Source: Ascaris suum (taxonomy: Eukaryota > Nematoda > Chromadorea > Rhabditida > Ascarididae). Taken from it: a stretch of 64,000 bases of DNA. Where the stretch lies: NCBI GenBank assembly GCA_013433145.1, contig CM024175.1, positions 3,022,516 to 3,086,515 on the forward strand. The letters run 5' to 3'. This document shows, in pieces, positions 1 to 12,800 of the stretch; the stretch's first letter is position 1; the number at the start of each line of letters is the position of its first letter. Made by a program: the position numbers and the translations under genes. The notes under the pieces are model-generated. The model ran no database searches. It was not told where the DNA came from and saw only the letters and a list, made by a program, of their open reading frames with translations.

Positions 1-2564
1 CCGCCCAATATGCAATCTACTCGAGCGTATTACAGGGATGATCTTCCACGTCCTTCTTCCCAATGAGCTGGAAATCGTTGAAGCGTCATAATCAGAAATG
101 TGCTCAAGAGGCATTCGTTTGAAAAACCATAGGCTTCGAGGAAGAAATCGTAAATTTATCGTCGCATACAGTGGCTTCATCGCAATTACGTTGCAACAGT
201 ATTTCTGTCCGAAACGCTATAGAATTTGCAGTATCCGCGTCCACTAGCAGTTGCGGACGTTCTACGAAGCATTATGCGCCTGAGTTTCTCAAGAGGATAG
301 TGCCAAAAACTTGCCCCATTAGCACATCTTTCTATGCGGCTGCTGTTTACAGCGTGATTATCGAGAATGCTTCGGAAAAAAACAACTCAGAGCGTACCTC
401 GCGTATACGACGATATCACTTGAAAATCTTCCGCATTTATTCATCAACTGAATAAACATTTCGATGTTGATAACGTTACATATTGGTTATGAGTCGACGA
501 TGAACGTGACTGCCTTTCGACATACAGATTTCCAGAGGCGGTTCATTTCCAAAGTGGTCCCATTGTAATTGTACCGCTTTTATCAGCGAGCTCGTTACAC
601 TGTAGCAACAAGATGCAAAAATTAAACTCCACGAAGGAATCGTGATAATTCTGCAAAGTCAAGAAAAAGTTGCAAGCATAAACTTATTGATACTATTAGT
701 TCATTTTCTTCTCAATATGACCAAAAACGAGACGTCTATCAGCAAAATTGCAAAAATTGAACACCACATTTGCACCTTAGTTGTATCACTATCTCGAATG
801 GATTGTGAGCAAAGATGTGGTCTGTTCTTTCTACAAAAGAGCGCATTTTATTCTTGCAATTCATAAACAATGTTGCGGAAGCTCATAAATCTTGCATAAA
901 ATTTTTGATTGTTATTGCACCGCTTTGCATGACAGAAGTGCTTATGCAAACCGTCCGATATATTTGTTGGTGAATTTGCAGCTGCCTGTGAATAGCAATG
1001 TGAGGTTGCCAAAAGTATATTCATCGGTCACAAATTGGTTGTCGCTTATGCTCCTAAGAGAAAACATTGAAACATTGCATTTTCTTTGCACGTTGTCGTA
1101 GGACCTTGCGGAAATGCAGGGTAGATCTAAGTTGCGATGCACAACGCTTTTAGAACAGATGGAGTATAGGAAAGAGAAAGGAAGAGTGGAGCCGTGAAGC
1201 TCTTTGCAGGCATTATATGCTGCAACATTGTCATTTCGACACAAGTGAAAATTTACAATTTTTATCGCCTCATAAAATCAAACCACATGGACAAGATCGG
1301 CTACTGGCCTAGTATTTTATGACCACTTCCGTAGTTCGGGAAAGGAAGGCCTCTAAACTGGATTGGAAGAACGTTACGAATCGCAGAAACAGACCGATCG
1401 TCATTAACGTAAACATTCAGCGTTTATTAATGCGAACATTGGACTAGCAAGAAAATGATAGAAATAGATCCCATTTCCGTGCATGAAATACTCGGCTCAA
1501 CTTCAGCACATCTAGCTGTGCACGAAATTCGTGTCCAAAAAGATTCCCACCCGTAAATATATGAGTGTCGAGGAAAGATCTTCTATTTTTTGGGGCATAA
1601 TGGTTGCAATGAAGGAGCGCGTAAACTAATAAAAGTCATTGTCGGTAATAAAATGGCAGGAGCAAGTATTTCACCAGTAGTTTCCTCGATACAAAGCATA
1701 ACAGTCGCAAAGCTTTCGAATTTTCAAAACATATTTACATCCGAAAAAGAATATTATCAAAGGCCGCCGGTTTTCAAACATAATTGGGAAAAAATGAGTG
1801 TTGAATGCAATCGTACAGGCTGAAATTATGGAAGTAAAAATCAAGTCGATTGCGGCTAGCAATATTACATGCATGATTGCATTCCTACTCAGTGATCCAG
1901 CCACTCTTGAGCCAATTTGTTGCTAAAATGCCAAACGCATATAGTCCATTTGATAAAGTATTGTTTGGCAAAAGCGGCAGAACACTATTAGCGGCTAAAG
2001 ATTGTCAAATAGCTGTTAAAAGAGACGAATTACACTCTTTTTTTAAATGCAATGCGCAATTTTTCGAATACGATTGAAAATGATATGGAAAAATCAGCAA
2101 CAATATTCTCGACACGTCAATTCGTCATCCGCTGTGACCTAAATATTTCTTCTTTTTATGAAATTATCCATCGAGAAGGATCTTACTTAATTATATGCTT
2201 ATTTGGTATATACGTTAAATGCTCTTCGATCGCCTTTGCAATTCTTTCAAGCGACGTATTGCGTTATTGCATTAGCAATTGTTCTGTCTTTCTGTGAATG
2301 TGTTGAACTTATTTGCTGCAGCAGGCATGGTACTTCTATCGTAAGCTAATTTGCTAGAGCCAAAAATACCATGATTTCCATATCATACACCTTTTCTTCG
2401 CTTTTACTGATAAAATGTTTGTTGCCGTGCCATTTATAATATCACGTTCACTAGACGACTTTCAATCAAGCTCTCCATATCTCCCATGTGTGGTTATAGC
2501 AGCACTTCTTCGTATCTCTCGCCTCTCGCCGTTTCTACTCGTTCTTGGGAGTTGTCGTGCTTCC

Positions 2565-2647
2565 CAATAAATCATTTCGGCTATCCCCGTGTCCCTTCAT
2601 GTTCAACTCGGCCTCCCTCTTCACTTCACCGCTGCCAGAGTTACAAC
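2565..2647 (+). repeat. diverged partial copy of the 61.4-61.7 kb LTR-like repeat
   Basis: These 83 bp align without gaps to 61630-61712, at roughly 70% identity by eye, and both end in CTGC(C/T)AGAG(T/A)TACAAC. Pyrimidine-rich sequence from about 2460 may be the rest of the same repeat. Confidence 0.5.
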
Positions 2648-5235
2648 GATTGCAAAATTCGATTCCATCGTCGTGACTTGCTCTAGAGATTCCAGAAATT
2701 TGTGCATTTTATGTTGCCCAAAGGGAACTTCATATAGGAGCGGCATTAAACTTACCTTCGAAGGACAGAATAACACAGCGTAACACTGAAGCCGATTTAG
2801 CGCATCATCTACCTTCCATATCATGACTTCTTACTGCATTTATTTGTCGTCGATGAGTGTAATAAAGAAATATGTTATGTAGGATATCTGCGCAGTCACA
2901 TTTATACATTCTGACATATAGAACTATCAGTGGAAATGCTCAATGAATTGATATGAGGATATATGAGAGCAATCTCAACATTCTAACATATACAAATATA
3001 AAAACATAATGAGTTACATAGTAAAATGCGTAATTAATACACAACAAATCATCATATTTGCGAAAGAAGTAGCTAAAAAAATGATGCAAAAAGCTTTTCT
3101 AAATGTGGCACATTTCAATAGCAAGATTTTCCCGCTACAGAAATGTTAAACATCGAATCAAGAGCTGGATATTCAGTCAAAATGCCCGGCGATTGAAAAT
3201 TGAAAATCACTTTTATTAAAAAAAAGAACGCTCTCTATGAAGAAATTCGAGTGTATAATGTATGAGTTGAAAATTTGCCAATATTGTCTCATTCCTCTTT
3301 CTATTGCCCATTTAGTTTCTCCTTCTGTTAGCGCTTTTTATGTTTGTTTTCTCTGCGTGAAATTGTGCATTTTTTTTTCTCCAGCGTTAATGATGATTTT
3401 GACGTTGTTTATGGATTTCAGCAAATTGATGTTTGCTATGCAATATTTCTATCCGTGCAATTATTTCGTTTGCGTGATTGCTTTTGCACTCCCATTATAT
3501 AAATCATCAAAACCTGGCTGGGCAATTTCCTAAGTGCTATATGCAGCTTCAGTGGAAACAGTGGATTTGATCGAATATTATGAACATTACAACTTACAGA
3601 GAAATTTGTACGCATTTCGAACAGTTCGATTTCTTTTTCTGTGAAGGTTAATATCGCTGAAAATGGACGTTTTTTTTGATGAATTGTGTGAGTGGGGAGG
3701 TCAGCTAAGCCATGAAAGGATTGTCGCATAAGTGCATGTTATGCAACAGTTTCACTTGCTAAGCAGCAATAGCAGCAAATACGTATGAAGTGAATTCTTC
3801 CTGAAGGCTTTATTCGTCCGTTCTGAACAAAATATGGCGTGCGCATGATGCAGCGATCCAAAATGAGTTCTAATAATAGTGCTCTAGGAAGGAAATGCTT
3901 CGACATTTTCGTTATTGCCACAGACTTTGCAATGAATTATTGGAGGCCCTTCATGTTTTTCATTTCCATTTCAACAAATTCGATTCAAAGCGAAAATGAG
4001 TAATCACAACAAGTAGACCAACAAGCAATTCGTATGTTTATAGACATAGAGGAAGACATTGGAATGAAAAGTTGTCGAAAAGCAAATAGAATTTTACCGA
4101 TACGAGAATGCCTAAGATAACAGCAGTGATACTCAAAAAATTCCACAATATCGTTTGGTAAGCATGATATCGATTAGCTGCGTTTGCTATCATCTTGTGG
4201 TGATTCGGAATTTTCGATTTTGATATTTTGCACAGAACTTACTGCGGCCGCTGCTTCCTCTTCATCTGTTTGTCGAATGATCTGTAACTGAAGAAGAGAT
4301 CATTTGCACCATGATCGAAAGGCACTTGGCTGAAGCATCTCTCTCCATAATTTAATTCGATTGTGAGAAGATATGAATTTTATTAGTTATAATGGAACAT
4401 CGTCGGTTCAGAAGCATATGGAAATGCTGCATATTCTGTACGATCCTATGCAAAGTTTTTTTTTCCTTATGAATGAGAACACTTTAGGCGCCAGTTGCAT
4501 TTGTTCATAGAGAACTGGAAGGTGAAATCATTGGATCCGCGGGTGCAGAGTTTTTGTTTGCACAGAACGTTCGCACATTCCTATACATTGTAATGATCTA
4601 TGGAAGAATCAACGCTGAGATTCCTCATGCAACAAAAAACTTTCAACAGCTATATTTCTTCGACAACATCGCTGATAGGAGAGACGAAACAGTGCCGAGA
4701 GGATAAGAAATATAGTTTTTTTTTTCTTTCCGGATCTATTCTAATCGTTTGTTGTCGCCTCTCTGGAAAACAGTGATGGGGAATTTTCAACGCCTGTGTG
4801 CTGACTGCGAGCATATCTTTCTTAAGTTCGACACGTGCTTTCTTAATCATAGTTGGAATTTATTAGAGTTTACTGTTTTTGAGTATATCACTTAATTTTT
4901 ACTTTTACACGCAGATATGCCTTCAAGTGCGGGTCCACTTACCTGGCTTTACTGTCACCAAACTTGGGCCAGCTAAACTATGTTCCAATCACCAAATGTT
5001 CGCACCTTTCGTTTAACCGCATCTGACTGAAATGCTCATCACCTCGAGTAAAACCACACAGATTTCCAGCAACGCTTCAAGGTGTGAGCGGACTCTGTAC
5101 TTCACTGTGGCAATTGAAGCAGCGCATTGGAGGTGGCGACCTACAGAATCCCGCGAAACGTTGTCTAGCAACCGAACCTCGTCAGCTGCATATCGCCATA
5201 ATCGGCACATGTTGGCGGTAATTGCTAGTTTCACC

Positions 5236-5290
5236 GGCTCATGACATAGTTTGACTGGCTCATGATATAGTTTGATTTGCTCTTGATAGC
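5236..5290. repeat. 21-bp tandem repeat, about 2.5 copies
   Basis: Unit GGCTCATGACATAGTTTGACT at 5236-5256, a near copy at 5257-5277, and a partial third copy from 5278. Confidence 0.8.
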
Positions 5291-5827
5291 GATGAATATT
5301 AAACATACTTCTTTCACATTTATGCTTCACTATTTCTCAGTTGTTATAGTCGCAAAGAAACTTGACTTTTTATGTCGTCGCTGATGTTTGAAGGATGCAG
5401 CGCGAAGAGGTGCTCCTAACACATCGCTTAGTTCAGAAATTATTATGCGCTATCAAAGTCCCATCAAATGGAGGAAATATCGACGGCAAGAGTGAAGAAA
5501 TTGAGAAGAGTTTTCCTCACATAAAAACAATCTCATTTCCAAACATTCAAATAATCAAAAAATTCGCAAAAGTATGTCATATTGAAAAAAATAAAATTCA
5601 AAAAATGTGCGAATAATTTGGAGCAAAAACGGGTAATAACAAAAGCTTGTGAAATTCACTCATGACATTCACTCACCCATGCTAAACTGGCTAAACAAAA
5701 AGATAAGTCATTCAGCCAGTCTGGAAGATTGGTTGTCGAATATGACTTTAGTGTGCTGATTGGTCTGAAATGGTTGCTGACAGTGGCCAAATTTTTTACC
5801 AGCGATCAGCGATGTAAAGTAAAATGT

Positions 5828-5886
5828 TCATGTCATTGAATTGGGCACCTCCACATATTCGATAGCAATAGCACTGACCGTGAACA
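5828..5886 (-). CDS. possible terminal exon of elt-2
   Basis: A strong pyrimidine-rich acceptor (CCCCTATTCCGTCCAG) lies before 5886. Entered in phase 1, as the donor at 6605 requires, the frame reads FTVSAIAIEYVEVPNSMT and stops at TGA 5828-5830. This is the only phase-compatible terminal exon I noticed, but it has no homology support. Confidence 0.25.
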
Positions 5887-6604
5887 CTGGACGGAATAGG
5901 GGACAGTAAAAAACGAATGGTTCTTTGGCTTTTCGCGCTATTATTTAACTGTACTTTCACGGGATGAACGGATAGACAAATGTGAAAATAGACACTAACC
6001 TCGTTAACAATTCTGCTATTTAGAGAAGTGTCAACCTGCCGGTAGACATCCGTTGATGATTGCAATGATGTGCTTATCATGCGACTCGGATCTGCAAATT
6101 TTGAGTTCATTAAGTGTTTCCGGTTTCGCAAATTTCAGGTCAGCATTATTCCTATTTTTTGACTAAATCGTTCGAGAGTGAGGTTTATTGATTCTGGAGT
6201 AGTCGAGGCGAAGTGCGGTAGTGAAAGCTGCCTGATAGAAAGCATCGGAATGATTTGAGGTATAGACTTTTTCAAAAGTCTACATTAGAAACGTGGACTG
6301 TGCTGACAGCTGCGTTTTTTTTTTCATCCTCATCAGTGGATAATTCGTGATTGCAAGCATTTGCTTGAAGAAGGAGCAGGAGAGCTAGCTTCCTTAACAA
6401 CAGCCACTAAATCTCGCCGTTTTCACCAGCACTTGAACGTATTGTTATCGCTGTAATATAAGGCAGACCGAATTCGCTTTATCGCAAAGGATCAAGTCAC
6501 TGAGCCATTCAACATTATGGGATGTCAAACCAGTCATATGTAGTTACTCAAGTCACTTTCTGGAATGGATCATTTACGTTCACATGAATGGGAAGGGCAC
6601 ATAC

Positions 6605-6869
6605 CTGTTAGCACAAATCCACCGTTCATATGCGCCCATTGCGTTGGATCGGAAATGGCTGCATAATTGAGCGCAAGATCATGTGTTGCAGATTGCAGTG
6701 GGAGTGAAAGTTGATCTCTGTTTTCGATCGTAGATTGTAACGGTTGTGTTGCATATTCTAGAATCGCGGGCATTTTACTACTTGCTCCATCGAGAATTTT
6801 CTTTGCGAATGAAACAACATGAGTCTCTTCAGTTAATGCTCGCCATGTAAAAATATTGGCAGCCAGAAG
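6605..6869 (-). CDS. elt-2: probable elt-2 C-terminal exon
   Basis: The acceptor TTGTTGTTCAG lies before 6869 and the donor AACAG/GTATGT follows 6605. All 265 nt are open, phase 0 to phase 1, which matches both possible donors of the finger exon. A shorter version may start at 6800 after CGCAAAG. The segment [19 protein letters not shown] followed by GGFVLTG is loosely like the ELT-2 C-terminal region as I remember it, but the match is weak and the assignment rests mainly on position, strand and phase. Confidence 0.45.
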
Positions 6870-9800
6870 CTGAACAACAATTACCTTAAGAGAAGTTCAG
6901 TTCAGAGCTACTCGGCAGCCCACCTTAGAGCCATTTTTTGGAATTTGGTTTTTCACTGAATAGTCTCAGTGCAGAGTCCTTGTTGACAAGGATATTCGAA
7001 AATGCAGAACCATGAGTTCATCATTTCGTCAGAGGAGATAATTGAAGCGGTAGAAGACGACAAGTTGCACATGACGGCTTGTGAGCCCTATGTGCCTTAG
7101 ATTCGTAAAAGCTTATCAATATTGCGATAGTATGAGCATCAGGTGAGGAATTCATTTTGAATGAATTGTGAGCTCTGGAAGCAAGTGTTTCAGTGTCTTT
7201 ATGGAAATTAATCACTTCCAAAATGTCCCATAAACTTTTGCTTGAGCATGGGATATTTGGAAAATTACTCCTTCGGTCGTTTGCAAGGTTATTTTTCTTC
7301 CGTCATCCCCAGTTTCCTTCTAGTCTACCTAATAGTCTGTTAAAGAAACGTAACTTGCAAATGTTAGGACAAACGGAAGGGAAGGTGGGCATGAATCTCG
7401 CTTAGGCGCCGCAAGAGGTGGGCAGCTTAGGCCATGAGGTGTGGTGCTGAAGTATTGCTCACTGCTGTTAGGAAGATGAAGCAAAGGAAAAATGACTGTA
7501 GTGCTCTATAAGAGCGTATTGAGCTCGGGACCACATTTGTATAATTTTTGACGATATCAGTCTCAAGGCATAGTTACCTCATATACATCTCTAATTAAAA
7601 TTGCAAGATCTTAGCCCATATCATAGGCGAATAAAACTTGGTGCCAGCCGTAGAAAACGACTTCACTTGTTGAAATGTCACTGCAGCTGTTCGTGAAGTG
7701 TTACCGTTGAGGACAGTGGTCAACGTAGTGTTCCTTGCGAATGTTCGTGAATGCTTTTCGCCGTTCAATGTGTTTTTCTTGCTTGACACCTGGCGGCCGC
7801 TTCCGTCTGTCTTTTGCTTCCTCTTCCGCGTCTGCAGTGTTCCTTCCTTCTTCATTGATGCTGGCCGATGCACGTTGTGTAGCTTGAAATATAAGCCGCA
7901 AGCGCTAAACATCCACCTTTAGTGCTACAGAGCGGAATTGCAACAAACAGTGAGACGCTTTCCTGTTAACTTGCAGCATTGAAAGACACCCTATCAAAAC
8001 GAAGGGCACCTTTTATCATTAAGCTGCGGTGCTGGTGGGAGGTGGAACCGGATTGTAGTATTGTTGTGGAATTGCATTAAGCTTTGGCCGCAATTAGCTC
8101 AATTCACACCTCGTCATTAGACACTCATAGATGCTACCGGAAAAATGAAGTTCAGCTATAGAGGCGAAAGAACAGAAAACTTCCCGACTACCTTCAGTGG
8201 AACATTTCAAAACAAGCAGATGCTTCGATGTTTCGCAATGCCAGTTGAAAGCGGAAGCGAAAACTTTCTATGTGTATCTGTTTTCTTGCCTCTTATACCC
8301 CCCACCCCCCAATATCCTAGATATTATGAAGGAAAGGGGAAAAGATTTTCTCCTAAATGGCGAAAAGTCAGATTTCCTAAATGTGTTTAACAAGCGCAAA
8401 TCTTCAGCCAGGTAGAGGCTTCAAGGTTCAATACGAAGCGATACAAGTGAAGTCCGTCACAATCGAGCGCTGCAGCATTACGGTCGTAATTAATTAGCCA
8501 TGAATTAGCGCCTTTTGCGTTTTCATCGAAAACCTACTATACAATCATACGACTATACAGCATATATAATTAAGTTGAAATGGTAATATTCACATACTTG
8601 CAAACTGGTTCTCCTTCGGCGTTTCGCCTCCATAAGGTCGTATTTGTGCCATGACAGTTCGCACATACAAGACCTTGTCGCCTCTGTGAGCTCGACTGAA
8701 ACATCCGTTCACTGCTTATTTAGCCACCACAATAAGCAATATCCTTTCGTCGGAGGAAAAAAAAATGAATGCCTTATTATTCTTAGACACTCAAAGCTCT
8801 AGGCTAACATGCAAAAGAAGTAGATTCTCGTCTTGTTCTCGATGTTGTAAACGTGATACGAAACCATTGTCCGACATTAAGGTGAATGGCAATTTCTATT
8901 CCACCTTCAGTCAAAGAAAATATGTTTGTGACATTGAACGATACATACGCTCAAGTGGCTATTTGAAGGAGGTTTTATAACTGTGTGATGAAAGTCCGAT
9001 ACCTTTTACTCCTACTGTAATGTAAATACAAAACCCTAGTAATAAGGCAAACATTGAAGCCCATGCTACAATAGTACTTACAATAAAGCAAAGGCAGTGC
9101 ACCCAACCATTCCAAGTCGCTAATTCGGTTAATGAAAAGCCAAACAAACATTGTAGTCCCATAGGAATGTGTGATAAAAGTGGTTCACGGTCGCTTAGAG
9201 GCTATTGCCGCGGGGAAATTATCAATAGAGAATGAAACACTGATGCTGACGCCTTTGGTGTAGAATGAATGTCCTCTACATGCGCTCCAGTCCAAAAATC
9301 GCTGTTGAAGGAATAGAAATGTCGCATTCCTTGTGATTCTGAAACCTAGGTCACTAGCCAAGCGATAGAGTGATTGTTGGAATTCTTCTATCATCAAAGT
9401 GGATTTCCTCTGTGTAGTAGCTTCCATGTGCGGCTATCGAGGTAGGGTTAGTGGCGAAGAACCAACCACAAAGGGTCACGGGCTTGTTTCAATGAAAACA
9501 TGACCAAGCTGCTTCTGATTCACGCACCTGGTTTTTCTTCTGCGGTGGCCTCGACTTTCCGCCACTTGAAGAATGGGAGGCTTGTTGAGAAGTTTGCTGC
9601 GCCTGCACTGCTGGTGGGCTTCTCTCTGCAAGTATCCTTGGCGAGTAAACCATTCGAGCCTGAAAAATCCCTCAAAGGGTTTATAGTGTAAAAAGCTTGG
9701 CCTCCGAATAGTTAATCCCTTTTTCATCATCTCCTCCAATCGAAAAACAGATGAGTGCAGCTTTATATCACATAGTTCCTTCAAAATGACACGGAAGCAG

Positions 9801-12800
9801 ATGATGAAAGCACCGTCTTCTCGCATTTTAACGTGCTCCTGCCTTTCTCGCACTTTCACTTCGCATACGGGGAGGCTTGCAAGAAGCAAGAAGCAGGTAG
9901 CTGAATTTTATATTGCTCTATCCAACAAAACCAGTATCTTTCCCACTGACTGACGTCCTAAAAACCTCGAATTGCTCGTGTGCGAATGAATTTGCTGTGG
10001 ATTTGTTAGATAATTTCTTGCATGACGCAGTGGATCACGTACGAGAAACAATTCTTTCCTTGTCACTTCAATCGCTTTAAGGAGTATAGGAACGTCGATG
10101 TGAGTTCAGGCTTCTTGTGAATGTTGCGAATCATCTCCATGATCATAGGACTGCGAAGAGTGCATATGATATCACATGATATCACTGGCGCAGCGATGAG
10201 TTGCTATTGAAATTTAGCTGTGAATGGATCAAAGAACTCTTATCGCTAGATCAGTCAAGATATGGAAGAAATCGTCGAAAACGTATAATATTATTCAATA
10301 TTTCGTAGAGGCAACAAATTAGTAAAACAAACGCCTTTTAGAACAAATAACTGTGTGCGGCACGTTATGCTCGCATAATTCGAGTCAATCGCTACCTGTA
10401 CTTCCGGTATTTCCTGGATGTGCCTACTTCCGGCGGTCATCTGGGCAGCACAAGACTCGCAATAGAGTAATCCTCCATCCGGTGGTGTTGGCGCATCATA
10501 GACCAATGGTACATGACACGTTGTACATTCCTTCGAGGTTGAATATTGTGTTGATGTGCTTGTCGTGTTGAATACAGACGACATCTGAAGGCAAATTTTT
10601 AACGAAGAGAGCGGGAGCTTAACCAAGACGTTTCTTGGTTAAGCTCCCGCTTAACCTGAAGGCAAATTTCAGTGATGCCCCGCCTTCGTAATGAGGTAAA
10701 CCTCCTCAAAGTTCGAGTAAATTTGGATGCTGCGTTTTCGTCACCTTTAATCCCTACATATAATCACAACCATTTACAACCACGCCTGTGTAGATGACGG
10801 AAAAAACAACGAAGTATGCGAAAAGTCATCAGTGGATTATCAATTATTCAACTGTCATTGCTACATTCCTATATTAATTGGTACTGTTTAATATGTTCCA
10901 GTTTCCAAAAAGAGATAAACGAGGTCTGATTTACACTTCCCCACTTTCCAATGTTTTCAGCTCTAATGTTTCGAATTTACTGTTTGCAATGCTGAGACTA
11001 TGAATTTCGATGCGCACAAGCAAAATGAGCGGGTACAGAGAAGGTATAAAGCGAAATGAGGCATGAAGTCTCTCAGAAATTCCGCGATCACAGCAAATCA
11101 ACGATAATGATGATACTGCAGGGCATCAGATCGCAGATGAGCTAGAAAATGTCAGCGGTACTGTAGCATCGTATAGACTACTAGCGGAAATTGAAGATTT
11201 TGAGGTGGAAAAAAGGGTGTAGAGAGTGTGAAAATGTGGCTATTTGACGCCAACCTGATCACCTCTAATCTTACTCATTTGATTATTACATCCAATATAT
11301 TCAAATCAAAAATTTCTTGGTCCAAAGGAGTGCTAGGTGAAAATGATATTTCTTAAGCATATATCTTCAGCTCGTCCATATGATGAGTGAAAAACCAACA
11401 GATTCTTCACGAGAATCGTCCTATGCAGGTATCTGATAACCGGCATGTCTTACGAGCATCATTTATGGATTTGACAGCATTGAAATGCACCCTGATATCG
11501 GTACGTTTTCATGTCATACGGGATCACACGAAAATGCTTCCAGGACTTGTCGCTCGTCATGTCCTAACATTATCTTGCCACTTTGCAGTGGCCCTCATTA
11601 GCAGTCCCTTCGCCTGTGCCTCACTGTAGGCATTTTTAGATCTACTAGAATCACCTCTTCTTTAGAAGACTATCAAATTAAGAGAAGTTGCCTCCCCCCC
11701 CCCCCCCCGCCGTCTCCCTCAAATCTCCGCTTCCCCAACTAAAAGGCTGTCGGAACATGATGTGCGGGTCTTAAATTGCACTAGTCACGCTTGTTACACA
11801 ATTCCAGTGATGCTGCTTCAGAGTGTGGAATTTCCGTCTTGGTGGCTTCACTAGCATTTTGGGAATTTATTTGGAAGATGTATTTGTGTTTTCCATGCAA
11901 TAAACGTTTAACTCTGCAATAAATATCAATGCTGCTGACCGCATTTGCATAACAAACAGAAGCCTCCTTTGGGAAGGAGAGGAAAGATGGAGGGAGAGAG
12001 TCGATGAAGAGTTACCTGGGTTCAGCCGGATCTAGTAGCCCTTCAAAACCAGCTTCTAAATGATCTCAACACTTAGCAGCCTTTCTTCGCATTTTTCAAT
12101 TAACAAAAATTTCAAGCTAAAGGGCTGACGACACCTTTCAAATTCGAGTCGGGGAAGCTGATAGGAAGATTCATAAACTGCCACTAACAGCAATATTCTA
12201 TTGGTAGTGCAAGTGATCGCCGAACCTGCAAGTTTCCCATGTGCGATTACTGCTCACTTGCAGAACTCATAAAATCTTTTGTATGCGCAAGTTTCAATGC
12301 AATTTCGAGTCGGTAATTTTGCATCATGGCGCAAATTCACGTTTGGTGTGATTGCATTTTATGACAGAAGACTTTATCGGGAAGTTAAGCACGGTTGTAT
12401 CATGAAGCAGTGCGTGGCGTGAGTTCGACGTCGACGCTCAATGACGTTTCATCATTTTTTTTTCTACGATGCACACCGCGGTTATATCACGATCATCTCA
12501 ATAATCAGTGATGATGAATCAGAAATGCTTTAGCGTTTTCTAAGATATTCAGTACCATTCGGCACTGTGTTGAATTACCACTCGAAACAACGTGATAGGA
12601 ATGCTGCTGTCGCTAAACGTGTCAACTTGCGCTAAAGTGTAACCTCTCCGCTTTTCGATTTACGAAAAGTTTTCGCTTATGAGCCAACTTTTCTCTTATG
12701 AGACTGTTAGTTTCCCCGATTGATGGAAAACGAATGACCTGAGTGAAATTATCAAGAACCTTCATGAGCTCCTCTTAATATACTCGGATAAATGGACAGG

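Larger units (their letters stand above)
1..5827. other. no gene supported
   Basis: Apart from the partial LTR-like copy at 2565-2647 and the tandem repeat at 5236-5290, I see only short open frames without convincing splice sites or family signatures. Some could be 3' UTR or downstream flank of elt-2. Confidence 0.5.

Noticed and set aside
8959..9162. Hydrophobic 67-codon frame suggesting a membrane protein
   Set aside because: It lies in an elt-2 intron without splice support; hydrophobic peptides are common by chance in T-rich DNA.
9476..9889. 137-codon minus-strand frame inside the elt-2 intron between the two finger exons
   Set aside because: It would have to be spliced between exons that already join in phase 0; no suitable splice sites or domain were seen.
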